This document shows positions 5,891 to 6,492 of a stretch of DNA of 6,492 bases, one piece after another (position 1 is the first letter of the stretch; every line of letters starts with the position of its first letter). This stretch comes from DATKMS01 sp041497995 (GTDB lineage: Bacteria > Desulfobacterota > Binatia > HRBIN30). The notes under the pieces are model-generated. The model had not been told where the DNA came from, ran no database searches, and worked only from the letters and a program-made list of their open reading frames with translations. The stretch covers positions 1 to 6,492 of the forward strand of contig JBGQHM010000389.1 in the NCBI GenBank assembly GCA_041497995.1, read 5' to 3'. The position numbers were made by a program, and so were the translations under genes.

Positions 5891-5918
5891 TCAGCTGTCA
5901 GCTTTCAGCCGTCAGCTT
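5891..5918 (-). repeat. Heptamer tandem array B (4 imperfect units) overlapping a stop codon
   Basis: Four 7-bp units TCAGCTG, TCAGCTT, TCAGCCG and TCAGCTT run on the plus strand; in gene direction the unit is roughly MRGCTGA. Each contributes a TGA to the sense strand, at plus-strand positions 5891, 5898, 5905 and 5912, covering all three frames. The one at 5905-5907 is the stop codon of birA. The array also occupies the position where the coaX ribosome-binding site would be expected. Confidence 0.85.
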
Positions 5919-6492
5919 TCCTTCCATCTGGGTAACCAGCGACCACCGTAACGTCACCGGCGACAATGCGTGTTTCGACCCCGCCAGCATCACGCACGAT
6001 CAATGCGCCATCGTCCCCAATGCCCGCGACGACCCCGGCGTAGCGCTGACCAGCGCCGTCGATCTGTACGCTCCGTCCTGTCAAACACGAGTGCACCTCC
6101 CACAGGGGGCGTATGGCGGCAAAGCCTTCGGTCACAAACACCCCGTAACGCCTCTCGATGCACGACAGCAAGCGTTCGGCGAAGGCGGTGCGGTCGACGC
6201 GCTGTCCGGTCGCGGCGCACAGCGTCGTCGCCTTGTCGCGTAGCTCGTCCGGGAAGTCCGCGGGTGCAGCGTTCAGGTTCACGCCGATGCCCAGGATCAC
6301 AAAGCGGACACGGTCGTCGTCGGCTTCCATCTCGGTGAGGATGCCGGCAACTTTGCGGCCATCGATCACCACATCGTTCGGCCACTTGATGGCCGCGTGC
6401 GGCACCCAGTCGCTCACCGCCTCGACCACCGCCAGCCCGGCAACCAACGCGAGCTGCGCTGCCTCGGCGACCGCAATCGGGGGGCGCAGCAC
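5905..6492 (-). CDS. birA: Biotin-[acetyl-CoA-carboxylase] ligase, 5' truncated by window
   Basis: The 195 visible residues are the C-terminal part of biotin-protein ligase, which makes biotinyl-AMP and attaches biotin to the lysine of carboxylase carrier domains in the cytosol. Visible landmarks (numbered from the window edge) are KWPNDV (36-41), KVAGILTE (47-54), GIGVNLN (68-74), and the SH3-like C-terminal domain from about 137 (GRSVQIDGAGQRYAGVV to VTVVAGY). The GxGRxGR biotin loop and any N-terminal helix-turn-helix lie outside the window, so whether it is also a repressor (class II) cannot be judged. The GTG at the window edge is almost certainly an internal valine (VLRPP pattern), not a start. 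The last codons (KADG) and the stop are inside heptamer array B. Confidence 0.93.
   Translation of the reverse strand: MLRPPIAVAEAAQLALVAGLAVVEAVSDWVPHAAIKWPNDVVIDGRKVAGILTEMEADDDRVRFVILGIGVNLNAAPADFPDELRDKATTLCAATGQRVDRTAFAERLLSCIERRYGVFVTEGFAAIRPLWEVHSCLTGRSVQIDGAGQRYAGVVAGIGDDGALIVRDAGGVETRIVAGDVTVVAGYPDGRKADG

Noticed and set aside
6490..6492. GTG at the window edge as the birA start
   Set aside because: Biotin ligases need the upstream GxGRxGR loop, absent here, and VLRPP is an internal motif; the gene is cut by the window.

Overview
The window looks like a GC-rich bacterial chromosome segment. All seven recognisable genes lie on the minus strand in one tightly packed, operon-like run, so transcription goes from position 6492 towards position 1. 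The gene content fits an uncultured Desulfobacterota/Binatota-type (formerly deltaproteobacterial) lineage: birA next to coaX, an EF-G-2-type factor, a helical-repeat hypothetical protein, and an SCP2-thiolase-like protein with a DUF35 partner. That placement rests on gene content and remembered family distributions, not on a marker search, and is only a moderate-confidence guess.

Layout in the direction of transcription. (1) 6492-5905: the C-terminal part of a biotin-protein ligase (birA), cut by the window edge. (2) 5880-5116: type III pantothenate kinase (coaX). (3) 5064-4288: a second CoaX paralogue, about 72% identical to the first with no gaps (hand count). It has Gly->Ser at the conserved glycine of all three diagnostic motifs. 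(4) 4275-2191: an EF-G-like translational GTPase. (5) 2194-1670: a small helical-repeat protein coupled to it by an ATGA overlap. (6) 1649-474: an SCP2-thiolase-like protein with no nucleophilic cysteine at the usual place but with tyrosines where Ltp2-type aldolases have theirs. (7) 401-1: a DUF35 zinc-ribbon/OB-fold protein, cut at its C-terminus. Intergenic gaps are 24, 51, 12, -4, 20 and 72 nt, and no stretch over 300 bases lacks a gene.

How the genes may work together. BirA biotinylates carboxylases that act on acyl-CoAs. CoaX makes 4'-phosphopantothenate, the first committed step to CoA. The thiolase-like/DUF35 pair acts on CoA thioesters. The EF-G-like factor and its coupled partner form a separate translation-related unit in the middle. 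The shared CoA theme is an inference from context.

The strongest candidates for something undescribed are: (a) the tandem CoaX pair, whose second copy looks like a selectively altered, possibly non-catalytic or heterodimer partner; (b) two four-unit heptamer arrays that overlap stop codons and put TGA in all three frames; (c) the cysteine-less thiolase with its DUF35 partner; and (d) the EF-G-like/helical-repeat translationally coupled pair.
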